DNA of 51,153 bases from Bacillus sp. V3B (GCF_024494465.1 NZ_JAETXM010000025.1:1-51153), one strand, 5' to 3'. Numbered from the stretch's first letter, positions 32,034 through 41,569 are shown. Program-made: numbers and translations. Notes: a model not told the origin generated them from the sequence alone.

Positions 32034-32752
32034 AAAGAGATGTTTTAGTTATTCCAATGAACGAGTGGGAGTCGCTTGTGATATCTTCAGATAACAGTGG
32101 GGCCATTGGGTTGAAGGAGAAAGATGTTGTTAAAACTCTGTATGAAGTGGTCGCTTATTATGGTTTTAGGGTAGCTGTGATGGAATGTATGGCGGCAGGA
32201 GGGGTTCCTCTTTCTGTGGTTATTCATAATTTTTGTGAAGACGATTCATGGGAAGCCATTGTGAACGGAGTAGGTCGAGGGTTGGCAGAAATGGGAATGG
32301 TGACTGTGCCAATCACTGGTAGTACGGAAAGTAACTTTATGATGTTGCAATCGGCACTCGGTATGGTTGTGATCGGGAAAAGGGATCGTGATTTTCAGGA
32401 AGAGCCTATTGCAGCTATGGAGATGAAGTTGGCTGTTATTGGTTCGCCGTTAGTTGGCAAAGAGGTATTAGACAAGGAAAGAGAAGTGTTGCCGCTTTCC
32501 TTGTTTCAAGAAATTTGTCAGTTAGATGATGTGGTAGTTTTACCAGTGGGATCAAAAGGCGTTTTACATGAGTTAAAGGTTATGCTCGGCGATCATAAAT
32601 TAGTAGAAGATGATTGGAACTGTGAAGTTGACCTACGTAAATCAACTGGTCCATCCACATGTATACTCATAGCCTTCCCACCAAACGCTGAACCAATCAT
32701 TAAACAACTAACCTCCGACTTCTACCACCCCCTTCAGTGTCAGGCGCCATAA
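32030..32752 (+). CDS. cblS: Probable alpha-ribazole kinase (AIR synthase/PurM-like)
   Basis: A 240-residue protein of the PurM/ThiL-like ATP-binding superfamily: KRDVLVIPMNEWESLVISSDNSGAIG at the start, then YGFRVAVMECMAAGGVP and VPITGSTESNF. In this setting the best match is CblS, which phosphorylates alpha-ribazole to alpha-ribazole-phosphate and so bypasses CobT. ATGA overlap with cblT. The last codons (residues about 235-240, LQCQAP) are written by an intergenic repeat (32737-32759) that also supplies the stop, so the native C-terminus may have been altered. Confidence 0.65.
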   Translation: MKRDVLVIPMNEWESLVISSDNSGAIGLKEKDVVKTLYEVVAYYGFRVAVMECMAAGGVPLSVVIHNFCEDDSWEAIVNGVGRGLAEMGMVTVPITGSTESNFMMLQSALGMVVIGKRDRDFQEEPIAAMEMKLAVIGSPLVGKEVLDKEREVLPLSLFQEICQLDDVVVLPVGSKGVLHELKVMLGDHKLVEDDWNCEVDLRKSTGPSTCILIAFPPNAEPIIKQLTSDFYHPLQCQAP

Positions 32753-32759
32753 AAAGACA
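32737..32759. repeat. Partial copy of the GTGTCAGGC repeat overlapping the cblS stop
   Basis: GTGTCAGGCGCCATAAAAAG followed by ACA matches one arm of the 15352-15405 palindrome (CCATAAAAAGACAA and GTGTCAGGC motifs). It provides the last codons and stop of cblS. Confidence 0.6.
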
Positions 32760-32803
32760 AATGTACGTATTGAATAGACGAAAAACGATATTTTATGTTT
32801 AGA

Positions 32804-32931
32804 CTGTGTTAAAGGTTATTGTTGATAAATAGCTTTTGGTGTATGTGGCCATGCGTGTTATTCAGAATGAATAACTTAATGGACGCGTACACCAAAGGCC
32901 ATTTGACCATCAATACTAGTATTTAATACAG
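32804..32931. repeat. Palindromic MITE-like element, copy 1
   Basis: Terminal arms CTGTGTTAAA (32804-32813) and TTTAATACAG (32922-32931) match inverted at 9 of 10. The interior forms a long hairpin with TTTGGTGTA / TACACCAAA and GTTATTCA / TGAATAAC arms. The central 70 bp is about 80% identical to 46570-46640. No coding capacity. Confidence 0.65.
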
Positions 32932-33000
32932 CTTATGTTTAAAAGAAAAGAGAATTCCTATATGCAATTTTGGAATAAAAATAAACGGGAGTGTAGGATA

Positions 33001-33630
33001 ATGGTATATTTATATATTGTTAGACATGGGGAAACCGAATGGAATAAAGAGGAGCGAATCCAAGGTAGACTAAATTCTAGCCTGACTACAAAAGGAAAAG
33101 AATATGCTAAGCTCTTAAGTGAACGGTTAAAGGATACCGAATTTGACCATATTCTTTCAAGTCCAAGTGAAAGAACGCTTGAAACAGCACAGTTGATCAA
33201 AGGAAATAGAAACATAAGGATTAGAACAGATGAACGTATCATGGAAATGCATATGGGACCTTGGCAAGGAATGAAGAAAACAGAAATTAAAGCTCTATAC
33301 CCTTATGAATATGATCACTTTATGAATAAACCAGATGGTTATCGAAATAAAGGTGCTGAATCGTTTGTAGATATGAACAAGCGGGCGGTCGATTTCCTTA
33401 ATGAGATCAGATCTAGGAAGATAAGTGGAAATCTTTTAGTTGTGACACATGGATTGTTCATCAAATCACTCTATCTTCTTTTTAAAGGGATTGATTTAAA
33501 GGAGATATGGACAGAGCCTACGGTTGAGGGGACTAGCTTAACGATAGTGAAAATAGATCATGATCGGATCGAACTTATATTGGAAGGCGATATGAGTCAT
33601 GTGAAAGGAAAAGAAGTTTTAAGTTATTGA
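33001..33630 (+). CDS. Histidine phosphatase (phosphoglycerate-mutase-like)
   Basis: A 209-residue histidine phosphatase with YIVRHGETEWNKEERIQG at the N-terminus (catalytic H9) and VVTHGLFIKSLYL for the second histidine. The family removes phosphate from small molecules; the substrate cannot be read from sequence. The ATG at 33001 places the RHG motif at the usual position and is preceded by GGGAG and GTAGGAT; upstream in-frame codons from 32935 run into the repeat. It is separated from cblS by repeat DNA, so it is probably not part of the B12 operon. Confidence 0.82.
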   Translation: MVYLYIVRHGETEWNKEERIQGRLNSSLTTKGKEYAKLLSERLKDTEFDHILSSPSERTLETAQLIKGNRNIRIRTDERIMEMHMGPWQGMKKTEIKALYPYEYDHFMNKPDGYRNKGAESFVDMNKRAVDFLNEIRSRKISGNLLVVTHGLFIKSLYLLFKGIDLKEIWTEPTVEGTSLTIVKIDHDRIELILEGDMSHVKGKEVLSY

Positions 33631-33853
33631 GCTCTTTTTCCATCATTATTTTCCTTTTAAAGGTTTCGATGGAGCCTATTGATACATACTTATAAGAATA
33701 AATACTCCCTCTTAGGCAATAGGCATAAGAGGTATCAAGGGTTAATGATAGAGAAATAAAAAACTTGATCCATACCCTACAATAATCACTCCCTCTCCTA
33801 TTTCATAAAATGGTAAAATGATTGAGTGCGACTTATAAACTGGAGGTTCTAAA

Positions 33854-34930
33854 ATGAAAATAAAATTGGGTTTATTATATGGCGGGAAATCGGCAGAGCA
33901 TCAAGTCTCATTACGGACAGCGTTGGCCGTTATTGAAGCATTAGATCATGAAAAATTTGAAATACATCCTATTTATATTAATGAAAAAGGCGAGTGGATC
34001 AAAGGGTCACAATTAACAGAACCTGTTGAAAGGGTAGAGGATTTAAAGTTTTCACAAACAGAAACCTCTTCAAGTACAGCTCTGTCTTCGACTCTTTTTC
34101 AAACGAGTGATGGAAAGGAATCAGTTGATGTCGTTTTCCCGCTTCTTCATGGTCCAAATGGAGAAGATGGTACGGTGCAAGGGTTTTTAGAGTTGCTAAA
34201 TCTCCCTTATATTGGAAATGGTGTTCTGGCTTCCTCAGCTGGTATGGATAAAGTCATTATGAAAGATATTTTTGCCCATGCAGGACTTGAACAAGTGAAG
34301 TATGTATCATTTATTAAAAGCGAGTGGAAGGATGCACAGGAATCAGTGTATAAGCAAGTTGAAAGTGCCCTTGGTTATCCTTGTTTTGTGAAGCCTGCCA
34401 ATCTTGGATCAAGTGTTGGAATTAGTAAATGTACAAACATGACTGAATTAGATAAAGCGTTTCAAGAAGCTTTTCAATTTGACCGGAAAGTAATTATTGA
34501 AGAAGGCGTCACTGCTAGAGAAGTGGAGATAGCTGTACTAGGGAATGATGATCCTAAATGTTCAGTTGCAGGAGAGATTGTTCCGAAGAAAGATTTTTAT
34601 GATTACAAGGCAAAGTATGAAGATGGGGATACAGGTCTTATTATCCCTGCCGAGATTACAGAAGAGGAATACAATCTGTTGAGCGAGAAAGCGGTTCAAG
34701 CATTTAAATCACTTGATTGTTCTGGACTTGTAAGAGCGGATTTCTTCTTAACAAAGGACGGAAAAGCAATGATTAATGAAGTCAATACAATGCCTGGATT
34801 TACACCAGTGAGTATGTTCCCTCTTCTTTGGAAACATACGGGAATGGAATATCCACAATTAATTGAGCGTCTTGTGCAATTGGCAATTGAACGACATGAA
34901 GAAAAGCAAAGTATTAAATATACATTTTAA
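33854..34930 (+). CDS. ddl: D-alanine--D-alanine ligase
   Basis: A 358-residue ATP-grasp enzyme. It has [17 protein letters not shown] at the N-terminus, [19 protein letters not shown] (substrate binding), [15 protein letters not shown] (ATP loop) and [13 protein letters not shown] (metal/ATP site). It makes D-Ala-D-Ala for peptidoglycan. The TGxT/S region reads PYIGN, the normal D-Ala type rather than D-lactate ligase. GGAGG lies 8 nt before the ATG. First gene of a ddl-murF pair. Confidence 0.95.
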   Translation: MKIKLGLLYGGKSAEHQVSLRTALAVIEALDHEKFEIHPIYINEKGEWIKGSQLTEPVERVEDLKFSQTETSSSTALSSTLFQTSDGKESVDVVFPLLHGPNGEDGTVQGFLELLNLPYIGNGVLASSAGMDKVIMKDIFAHAGLEQVKYVSFIKSEWKDAQESVYKQVESALGYPCFVKPANLGSSVGISKCTNMTELDKAFQEAFQFDRKVIIEEGVTAREVEIAVLGNDDPKCSVAGEIVPKKDFYDYKAKYEDGDTGLIIPAEITEEEYNLLSEKAVQAFKSLDCSGLVRADFFLTKDGKAMINEVNTMPGFTPVSMFPLLWKHTGMEYPQLIERLVQLAIERHEEKQSIKYTF

Positions 34931-34984
34931 TGCGTATAAAAACATGGTAAAATTCCATTTTTTTGATGAGAGGAGGGTCAGACG

Positions 34985-36361
34985 ATGATTAATCGAACGT
35001 TAGAACAATTACAGAACATGATACAAATAGAGAATAATCCTACGGCTTTTAAAGATATTGTTATAAAAGGTGTTTCCATTGATTCGCGAAAAGTTGAATC
35101 AGGCAATTTATTTGTACCTTTTAAAGGAGAGAGCTCTGATGGTCATCGTTTTGTAGAAGATGCTTTAAAAAGAGGAGCATCAGCTGCTCTTTGGCAGAAA
35201 GATGTCCCCGATCCACCCACACACCTACCTATTTTAATGGTAGAAGATACACTTATTGCACTGCAGGAGCTAGCTAGAAGCTATCGAAATGAACTAGATA
35301 TGAAGGTTGTCGGGATTACTGGTAGCAATGGTAAAACAACAGTAAAGGATATGACAGCCAACCTACTGGCGCTACAATACAAAGTGCAAAAAACAGAAGG
35401 GAACTACAATAATCATATTGGATTGCCATTGACGATTCTATCTCTTGATGAGGATACAGATATTGCTATCCTAGAAATGGGCATGAGCGGTAAAGGTGAG
35501 ATTGAATTCTTATCGAAGCTTGCGCGACCAAATGTTGCAGTGATTACGAATATTGGTGAATCACATTTACAAGATTTAGGATCAAGAGAAGGAATTGCTG
35601 AAGCGAAATTAGAAATTATTCAAGGCATTGTGGACAATGGGTTAATTGTCTATATGGGTGATGAGATTCTGTTAAAGGAAGGGCTTTCTCATTATGAAGG
35701 TCGTGCACAAATCAAGACTTTTGGGCGTCGTAGCAAAAATGACCTGTACCCAGTTGAAATGGATACTGATCAAAAGGGGAGTGCGTTTAGAATCAACGCA
35801 TCAGAAACAGAATATTATTTACCCGTGCTAGGTACCCATAATATTTTAAATGCACTGGGTGCGATGCTGACCGCCCATTATTTCGAGGTCCCATATGAAA
35901 AAATGAATGATGGCTTTTCTAGTTTGAAATTAACCAATATGAGAATGGAATTAGTAGAAGGAAAACGAGGAGAAAGGATTATTAATGACGCTTATAACGC
36001 AAGTCCAACATCGATGAGAGTGGCCATTGATCTTGCTTCCAATCTTCCAGACTATGAAAGAAAAATCCTTGTAATTGGAGATATGCTTGAATTAGGTGAA
36101 AAGGAAAAAGAATTTCATTTTGAGATGGGAAGAAATATTGATCCGCAAAAAATTAATTTCGTTTTTACACTTGGAAATTTAGGAGCCCAGATTGCTGAAG
36201 GGGCCAAAACCGTTTTTCCATCTGAAAGAGTTCTTTCTTTTCTAGAGAAACAAACTCTTGTCGAAGAGTTGAAAAAATATACAAATGCAGAGACGCTTAT
36301 TATGGTGAAAGCTTCTAGGGGAATGAAACTAGAAGAGGTGGTTACTGCTTTGCTAGAATAA
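34985..36361 (+). CDS. murF: UDP-MurNAc-tripeptide--D-Ala-D-Ala ligase
   Basis: A 458-residue Mur ligase. The ATP loop is GITGSNGKTTVKDM (about 108-121), followed by EGNYNNHIGLPL and AILEMGMSGKGEI, and the C-terminal INDAYNASPTSM motif. It adds the dipeptide made by Ddl to the UDP-MurNAc-tripeptide. GAGGAGGG precedes the ATG. A strong terminator follows the stop. Confidence 0.95.
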   Translation: MINRTLEQLQNMIQIENNPTAFKDIVIKGVSIDSRKVESGNLFVPFKGESSDGHRFVEDALKRGASAALWQKDVPDPPTHLPILMVEDTLIALQELARSYRNELDMKVVGITGSNGKTTVKDMTANLLALQYKVQKTEGNYNNHIGLPLTILSLDEDTDIAILEMGMSGKGEIEFLSKLARPNVAVITNIGESHLQDLGSREGIAEAKLEIIQGIVDNGLIVYMGDEILLKEGLSHYEGRAQIKTFGRRSKNDLYPVEMDTDQKGSAFRINASETEYYLPVLGTHNILNALGAMLTAHYFEVPYEKMNDGFSSLKLTNMRMELVEGKRGERIINDAYNASPTSMRVAIDLASNLPDYERKILVIGDMLELGEKEKEFHFEMGRNIDPQKINFVFTLGNLGAQIAEGAKTVFPSERVLSFLEKQTLVEELKKYTNAETLIMVKASRGMKLEEVVTALLE

Positions 36362-36365
36362 AAAT

Positions 36366-36400
36366 GAGCATCTTGCATTGTTGCAAGATGCTCGTTTTTA
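36366..36400 (+). terminator. Terminator after murF
   Basis: GAGCATCTTGCA and TGCAAGATGCTC form a perfect 12-bp stem with loop TTGT, followed by GTTTTT. Confidence 0.9.
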
Positions 36401-36477
36401 TGTTGTAGAATCATTTAGGTTGATTTTAATAATGTCACTAATTGCTGAAAAGTTTCACTAAATTGTAAAAGCCTTTT

Positions 36478-36618
36478 AGTAAAACATTGAATGAAAGTTC
36501 TCAAAGAATTGGTAAGATAGTAGGTACCATCAGGGGGATTTCGAATCAAACCAATATTTTATCATGAAATGCGGCTATTGAAGCTGTAAGGGCTGGAGAA
36601 AGTGGTAAAGGATTTTCT
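36478..36618 (+). pseudogene. Decayed methyl-accepting chemotaxis protein fragment
   Basis: In one frame the DNA translates to SKTLNESSQRIGKIVGTIRG, then ISNQTNILS, a TGA stop at 36565-36567, and NAAIEAVRAGESGKGFS. This is the highly conserved hairpin tip of MCP signalling domains (ISNQTNLLALNAAIEAARAGE). Flanking sequence is not recognisable as MCP and has stops, so only about 47 codons of a receptor survive between murF and the esterase. No chemotaxis genes lie nearby. Confidence 0.8.
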
Positions 36619-36719
36619 CTTTTTTATGAAACTAAAAATTTCCATGTGTAGCATAATACTACATGGGTGAAAAATAAGGAATGAATCTATCTCAATTTCT
36701 TATGATGGCGGTGTCTTGA

Positions 36720-37421
36720 ATGATTGGTTGCTTATGTATCCATGGGTTTACAGGTGCTCCTACTGAAGTTGAACCACTTGTATATTTCTTGCAAAGAAAT
36801 ACAGATTGGAAGATATCTGTACCAACCCTGCCAGGACATGGTGAAGCACTTGAACTAAAAGGGGTTCAGTACAAGCAGTGGATTGCGCATGCTGAACAGG
36901 AATTAGAGAAATTACTATGTACATGTGAAAAGGTCTATGTTGTTGGTTTTTCCATGGGGGGAATGATTGCGAGTTATTTGGCGGTGCATTTTCCAGTAGA
37001 AAAGCTTGTGCTTTTAAGTGCTGCAGCGTACTATGTAAACCCGAAACAACTGGTGACTGATATGGGAATGATGGCAAAGGATCTATGTAGAGGCACTCTT
37101 TCAGAAAATGAACTGTTTTTACGCTATCGACGAAAATGGAAGGAAACCCCTGTAGCGGCCACGCTCCAATTTCGCAAGCTTGTGAATTCAATAAGGCCTT
37201 TACTGCCTCAAGTAAGTGTTCCGACTTTTATTGCCCAAGGTGAAGTGGATGGTGTTGTTCCACCAAAAACAGCCCAATATTTATATAACCATATTCGTTC
37301 TTCATCAAAAAAACTCTTTTATTTAAAAAACTCGAAACATATCATCTGTCACTGTGAAGAACGAGAAGAATTATTTAAAAATATTCTTTATTTTTTAGAA
37401 ACGAAAAATAAAAGTAAGTAA
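36720..37421 (+). CDS. Carboxylesterase-like alpha/beta hydrolase
   Basis: A 233-residue serine hydrolase with the oxyanion segment CIHGFTGAPTEVEPL, nucleophile elbow GFSMGG (S78), aspartate in GEVDGVVP and histidine in SKHIICH. It resembles Bacillus/Geobacillus carboxylesterases (Est30 type, about 245 residues) acting on short acyl esters; the physiological substrate is unknown. The ATG at 36720 places HGFTG near the N-terminus, as expected. GGCGGTG is upstream. A terminator follows about 135 bp downstream. Confidence 0.82.
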   Translation: MIGCLCIHGFTGAPTEVEPLVYFLQRNTDWKISVPTLPGHGEALELKGVQYKQWIAHAEQELEKLLCTCEKVYVVGFSMGGMIASYLAVHFPVEKLVLLSAAAYYVNPKQLVTDMGMMAKDLCRGTLSENELFLRYRRKWKETPVAATLQFRKLVNSIRPLLPQVSVPTFIAQGEVDGVVPPKTAQYLYNHIRSSSKKLFYLKNSKHIICHCEEREELFKNILYFLETKNKSK

Positions 37422-37556
37422 ACAAACTTTTAAAATGAACCTATTTGAAAAATACTCTGTACTCTACTTATTCCAAAGTTGTCTGTGTTGCAAATAGGAG
37501 AGAAAACTGGTAAAATTATCTTAAAAGTGCCAATGAGAGAATTTCTTTCGAACCCA

Positions 37557-37586
37557 GACATACTCCATTTGGAGAATGTCTTTTTT
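37557..37586 (+). terminator. Terminator after the esterase gene
   Basis: GACATACTCC and GGAGAATGTC pair (one A-A mismatch) around ATTT, followed by TTTTTT. Confidence 0.75.
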
Positions 37587-37642
37587 CATTTTTGTATGTA
37601 TTGCTGCGTCTTAAAATAAATTTTTGCAGGAATTTTACAGTG

Positions 37643-37739
37643 GAAAAGTGAGCAAGACTTGTTGAATTTAGCTATCTGTCTAGATTCAGGTTCCATCGGC
37701 TCAGTTCATAAGCCGATAGGCAGGTGCATTCCACTTTTC
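37643..37739 (+). promoter_or_regulatory. Candidate structured 5' leader of cshA
   Basis: GAAAAGTG (37643-37650) and CACTTTTC (37732-37739) can enclose an inner hairpin ATCGGCT/AGCCGAT (37695-37701 with 37711-37717) about 80-170 nt upstream of the cshA start. DEAD-box helicase genes often have long structured or cold-regulated leaders. The function is not shown here. Confidence 0.35.
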
Positions 37740-37815
37740 TAATAGGCTCGGGAGAAATCCACACTAGCCACTTTAATATAGACTATTTTGTTACAATTAA
37801 AGGAGATTGAATAAG

Positions 37816-39285
37816 TTGACAAAATTTGAAGAATTAGGAATTAGTCCAGCTACATTAAAGTCTTTAAATAGAATGGGATTTGAAGAAGCCACCCCCATTC
37901 AAGCTGAGACGATTCCATTAGGTCTATCAGGCAAGGATCTAATCGGTCAAGCGCAAACAGGTACAGGAAAAACAACAGCATTTGGAGTTCCAATGATTGA
38001 CACAATTGATTATAGTAAGGACGTCATTCAAGGAATTGTTATCGCTCCAACGAGAGAATTAGCCATTCAAGTATCAGAGGAACTTTATAAGATTGGGTAT
38101 GGAAAAAGAGCAAGAGTTCTGTCTATCTATGGTGGGCAGGATATTAATCGACAAATACGGGCGTTAAAAAGGCCTCCACATATTATTGTAGGTACTCCTG
38201 GTCGTTTACTTGATCATATCAACCGCAAAACAATGCATCTTGATCATGTGCAAACCGTTATTTTGGATGAAGCGGATGAGATGTTAAATATGGGATTCAT
38301 TGAAGACATTGAATCGATACTTGCGCAAATTCCTGAAGAACGCCAAACATTACTTTTCTCAGCAACCATGCCTGCCCCGATTCAACGGATGGCTGAACGG
38401 TTTATGAAAAACCCTCAAATTGTTCGTGTGAAAACAAAAGAAGTAACAGTGTCTTCGATTGAACAATATTATATTGAGATACACGAAAAGGGTAAATTTG
38501 ATATCTTAACAAGACTACTGGATATTCAATCACCAGAATTAGCAATCATCTTTGGACGGACAAAAAGACGGGTTGATGAACTTTCAGAAGCATTAAATCT
38601 TCGTGGGTATAATGCGGAAGGCATTCATGGAGATTTGAGCCAAGCAAAACGTATGTCGGTTTTACGAAAGTTTAAAGAAGGTTCAATTGATGTCCTTGTG
38701 GCCACGGATGTTGCAGCTCGTGGTTTAGATATCTCTGGTGTAACCCATGTATATAACTTTGATATTCCACAAGATCCTGAAAGTTATGTTCACCGGATTG
38801 GGCGAACAGGACGTGCAGGGAAAACAGGTGTAGCGATGACATTGATTACACCGCGTGAAAAGTCATACTTACATGTTGTAGAAAGAACGACGAAACGAAA
38901 AATGGAACGGATGGAACCGCCTACTTTAGATGAAGCATTAGAAGGTCAGCAAAAAGCCGTTATGGAAAAAATCGTCCAAACGATTGATTCCAATAATCTC
39001 AAATATTATAAGCAAACAGCTGATGAACTATTAGAAGGTCATGATGCTTCAACGGTTGTGGCAGCAGTCTTGAAAATGCTCACAAAAGAGCCTGATACAA
39101 CTCCAGTGAAGTTGACAGAGGAAAAACCTTTGCCTTCTAAGCGTGATCGGAGATTTGATGATCGAAAGCGTGGCTACGATTCTAACAATCGTAACAGAAA
39201 ACCGATGAAATCACGTCAAGGTCATAGTGGAAAGCGTTCAAATAACTCTCAGTATAAATCAAAATCAAATAGTTATAATAAGTAG
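37816..39285 (+). CDS. cshA: DEAD-box ATP-dependent RNA helicase CshA
   Basis: A 489-residue DEAD-box helicase with all canonical motifs: Q motif (GFEEATPIQ), I AQTGTGKT, Ia [53 protein letters not shown] basic, Arg/Asn/Ser-rich tail (about 435-489) helps RNA or degradosome contacts. It unwinds RNA in mRNA turnover, ribosome assembly and cold adaptation. The TTG at 37816 is preferred because AAAGGAG lies 10 nt upstream; the TTG at 37807 overlaps it. The adjacent ydbS-ydbT and acpS order matches B. subtilis. Confidence 0.94.
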   Translation: MTKFEELGISPATLKSLNRMGFEEATPIQAETIPLGLSGKDLIGQAQTGTGKTTAFGVPMIDTIDYSKDVIQGIVIAPTRELAIQVSEELYKIGYGKRARVLSIYGGQDINRQIRALKRPPHIIVGTPGRLLDHINRKTMHLDHVQTVILDEADEMLNMGFIEDIESILAQIPEERQTLLFSATMPAPIQRMAERFMKNPQIVRVKTKEVTVSSIEQYYIEIHEKGKFDILTRLLDIQSPELAIIFGRTKRRVDELSEALNLRGYNAEGIHGDLSQAKRMSVLRKFKEGSIDVLVATDVAARGLDISGVTHVYNFDIPQDPESYVHRIGRTGRAGKTGVAMTLITPREKSYLHVVERTTKRKMERMEPPTLDEALEGQQKAVMEKIVQTIDSNNLKYYKQTADELLEGHDASTVVAAVLKMLTKEPDTTPVKLTEEKPLPSKRDRRFDDRKRGYDSNNRNRKPMKSRQGHSGKRSNNSQYKSKSNSYNK

Positions 39286-39293
39286 CCATGTCT

Positions 39294-39417
39294 GAGGCTG
39301 ACTCAAAAAGGTGTCAAGGATCCCCAAAATTACTATCTAGTGTAGACTGGTCAATAACCAGATTAGAGCAAGATTATTTTGTGGAGTTAGACTTCTTATG
39401 GGTCACCCTCTTTTTTT
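39294..39417 (+). repeat. Imperfect inverted-repeat element / terminator after cshA
   Basis: GAGGCTGACTCA (39294-39305) and TGGGTCACCCTC (39399-39410) are inverted matches at 10 of 12 positions, followed by TTTTTTTA. AAAAGGTGTC inside the left arm resembles the outer arm of the 18424-18542 element. It probably serves as the cshA terminator and may be a decayed repeat. Confidence 0.45.
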
Positions 39418-39480
39418 ATGTTTTCATTAAGTTGTAATTGAATTTTGTGAAACTAAATAAATGTTATTACGTAAAGTAAA

Positions 39481-39640
39481 CGAATACATTCATCCTACCT
39501 TAATTAAGACTCTGAGAAAATCTAGAAAGGATAGGTAGGGGATGAACTGTCCGTAAAAGTCTGATAAGTGCAATAAGAGTTTGCGTGACTAACCATTAGT
39601 GGGTGATGAGAAAAAACTCACTGATAGAAGTTTTCTTGAT
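39481..39640 (-). repeat. Element B: degenerate minus-strand copy of the structured element at 42.9 kb
   Basis: Read on the minus strand this DNA aligns along its length with 42885-43102: ACTTCTATCAGTG, the identical ATGGTTAGTCACGC (39596-39583), CTTATC, TTTACGGACAGTTCATCCCC, TCTAGATTTTCTC and AAGGTAGGATGAA. It lacks the 15-bp hairpin and the 9-bp tandem repeats of the other copy. It lies directly upstream of ydbS. Confidence 0.65.
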
Positions 39641-39666
39641 CAGATTAGTCAATAAGGGGGAATATG

Positions 39667-40146
39667 ATGTTGGTTGAGCCGCAAAGTAGGATTTCAGAAA
39701 GAGCATTAATCGTATGGAAAATTTCAGGTGCCATTTATTCTATTTTATTTTTGTTATTGGCAGGAGGAATAACTGGTTTAACGATTGCATTTAATTGGCC
39801 CGTTTGGATTAGTATCGTGGCTATTATTTTATTTCTTTTTTTCACTTATTTTATAGTGTTTCTTTTTCCAATCTTACGCTGGAAACGATGGAGATATGAA
39901 GTGCGTGAGCAGGAAATTGAGCTTCAGCATGGGATTTTTGTGATTCAACGTACGCTCATCCCAATGGTTCGTGTTCAACATGTAGATACACTGCAAGGGC
40001 CTATTTTAAGAAAATACCATTTAGCTTCAGTTACAATCTCCACAGCGGCTACGGTCCATGAAATACCCGCTTTAGATTTGAAGGAAGCAGAAGAAATGAG
40101 AATTTCTATTTCGAAGCTTGCGAGGGTAGCTGATGAAGATGTCTAA
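39667..40146 (+). CDS. ydbS: YdbS-like membrane protein with bacterial PH domain
   Basis: A 159-residue protein with two transmembrane helices (about 17-40 and 46-70) and a cytoplasmic bPH2 (DUF304) domain with WRYEVREQEIELQHGIFVI and the VRVQHVDTLQGPI signature. The function is unknown. It pairs with YdbT, overlapping it by 14 bp. Tandem ATGs at 39664 and 39667; GGGGG ends at 39660, so 39667 has the better spacing. Confidence 0.82.
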   Translation: MLVEPQSRISERALIVWKISGAIYSILFLLLAGGITGLTIAFNWPVWISIVAIILFLFFTYFIVFLFPILRWKRWRYEVREQEIELQHGIFVIQRTLIPMVRVQHVDTLQGPILRKYHLASVTISTAATVHEIPALDLKEAEEMRISISKLARVADEDV

Positions 40147-41563
40147 ACCGAAACGACTTCATCCAGTATCTGCAGTTATAAACTTCTTGAAATCATTAAA
40201 GGAATTAATTTTTCCATTTGTTTTCATCTTTCTATTTGGTGGGAATGGGATTAGTTTCAACTTTTGGCAAGTCTCGTTGGCTGTTGTTTTTATACTCCTT
40301 TCACTCGTTACCGGAGTACTATCATGGCTTCGATTTACGTACCGAGTTGAGGACGGAGAACTTAGAATTGAATCAGGTTTGTTTGTGAGAAAGAAACGCT
40401 ATATTCCGTTTGAAAGGATTCAAAGTCTTGATCTTTCTGAGGGGATTTTACAACGTCCATTTGGCCTAGTGAGAGTAAGGGTGGAGACAGCTGGATCAAG
40501 TGGTTTAAAAGATGCTGAAGCGGTTTTGACAGCGATCACTAAAACAGAAGCAGAGGCAATCCAGGATATTCTTGCTTCAGTAAAATATACTGAACGAGTA
40601 GAAATGGAAGATGCAGCGGACGAAGCTGAGGTTATTTATAAAATTAAGCCATCGCAACTTTTGTTATTAGCTTCTACATCAGGAGGAGCAGGGGTTGTGA
40701 TTTCAGCAGCTATCGCGTTTATTGCTCAATTTGATGAATTAATTCCATATAAAAAGATGTTTGAAGAATTGCAAGGGTTTATTTCAAGTGGGGTTGTATT
40801 TGTGAGCACCATTGTATTCCTGATCTTTTTGCTAGCTTGGTTGGTTGCTGTAGTGGGAACGATTATGAAATATGCTGGTTTTACAGTGAAGAAAGTAGAT
40901 GACGATCTAATTATATCAAGAGGGTTACTAGAAAAACGACAATTGACGATCCCTCTAAATCGGGTGCAGGGGATTCTTATTTGTGAAAATATAATCAGAC
41001 AACCTTTGGGGTTTGGGTCTGTATACATAGAGAGTGCAGGAGGATCACAGGAAGGAGACGGTTCGAAGGCGCTTATTCTGCCGATTATTAAGAAAAAAGA
41101 AATTGCGGGTCTGTTATCTCCTTTTTTAGCTGACTATCATTTTCGTCCTGACATCGTACCTTCTCCAAAGCGGGCTTTAAAAAGGTATATGTTTCGCAAT
41201 TTAATCATTCCATTGTTCATTGTAGTTGTTTCATTAATTTTCTTCCAACCGTGGGGATATTTATCACTGTTACTTATTCCTGTTGGAGCTATCTGGGCTT
41301 TTCTAGAACATAAAGATGCTGGATGGAATGTGCAGCATCAACAATTAACGCTAACGTACCGTGGAATAGTTAAAAGGACTATTTTGATGAAAAAAAATAA
41401 AATTCAATCACTATCTGTGAGTAGAAGCTACTTTCAGAAAAGACAGGAACTTACCTCAATTAAAGCAACTATAAAATCAGGAATAGGAGGTTCAGGAGGA
41501 ACTGTTGTGGACATTGAAAAAAGGGATGGCCACAAGGTTTATATTTGGTATAAACATACTTAA
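40133..41563 (+). CDS. ydbT: YdbT-like membrane protein with three bacterial PH domains
   Basis: A 476-residue protein with three bPH2 units separated by pairs of membrane helices. Unit 1 has YRVEDGELRIESGLFVRKKR and IPFERIQSLDLSEGI, unit 2 has VDDDLIISRGLLEKRQLTI and LNRVQGILICENI, and unit 3 is a weaker WNVQHQQLTLTYRGIVKRT. The membrane pairs are near residues 20-65, 180-250 and 345-385. It probably forms a complex with YdbS; the role is not established, although some relatives affect bacteriocin resistance. The start overlaps ydbS. Confidence 0.82.
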   Translation: MKMSKPKRLHPVSAVINFLKSLKELIFPFVFIFLFGGNGISFNFWQVSLAVVFILLSLVTGVLSWLRFTYRVEDGELRIESGLFVRKKRYIPFERIQSLDLSEGILQRPFGLVRVRVETAGSSGLKDAEAVLTAITKTEAEAIQDILASVKYTERVEMEDAADEAEVIYKIKPSQLLLLASTSGGAGVVISAAIAFIAQFDELIPYKKMFEELQGFISSGVVFVSTIVFLIFLLAWLVAVVGTIMKYAGFTVKKVDDDLIISRGLLEKRQLTIPLNRVQGILICENIIRQPLGFGSVYIESAGGSQEGDGSKALILPIIKKKEIAGLLSPFLADYHFRPDIVPSPKRALKRYMFRNLIIPLFIVVVSLIFFQPWGYLSLLLIPVGAIWAFLEHKDAGWNVQHQQLTLTYRGIVKRTILMKKNKIQSLSVSRSYFQKRQELTSIKATIKSGIGGSGGTVVDIEKRDGHKVYIWYKHT

Positions 41564-41569
41564 TCGAGT

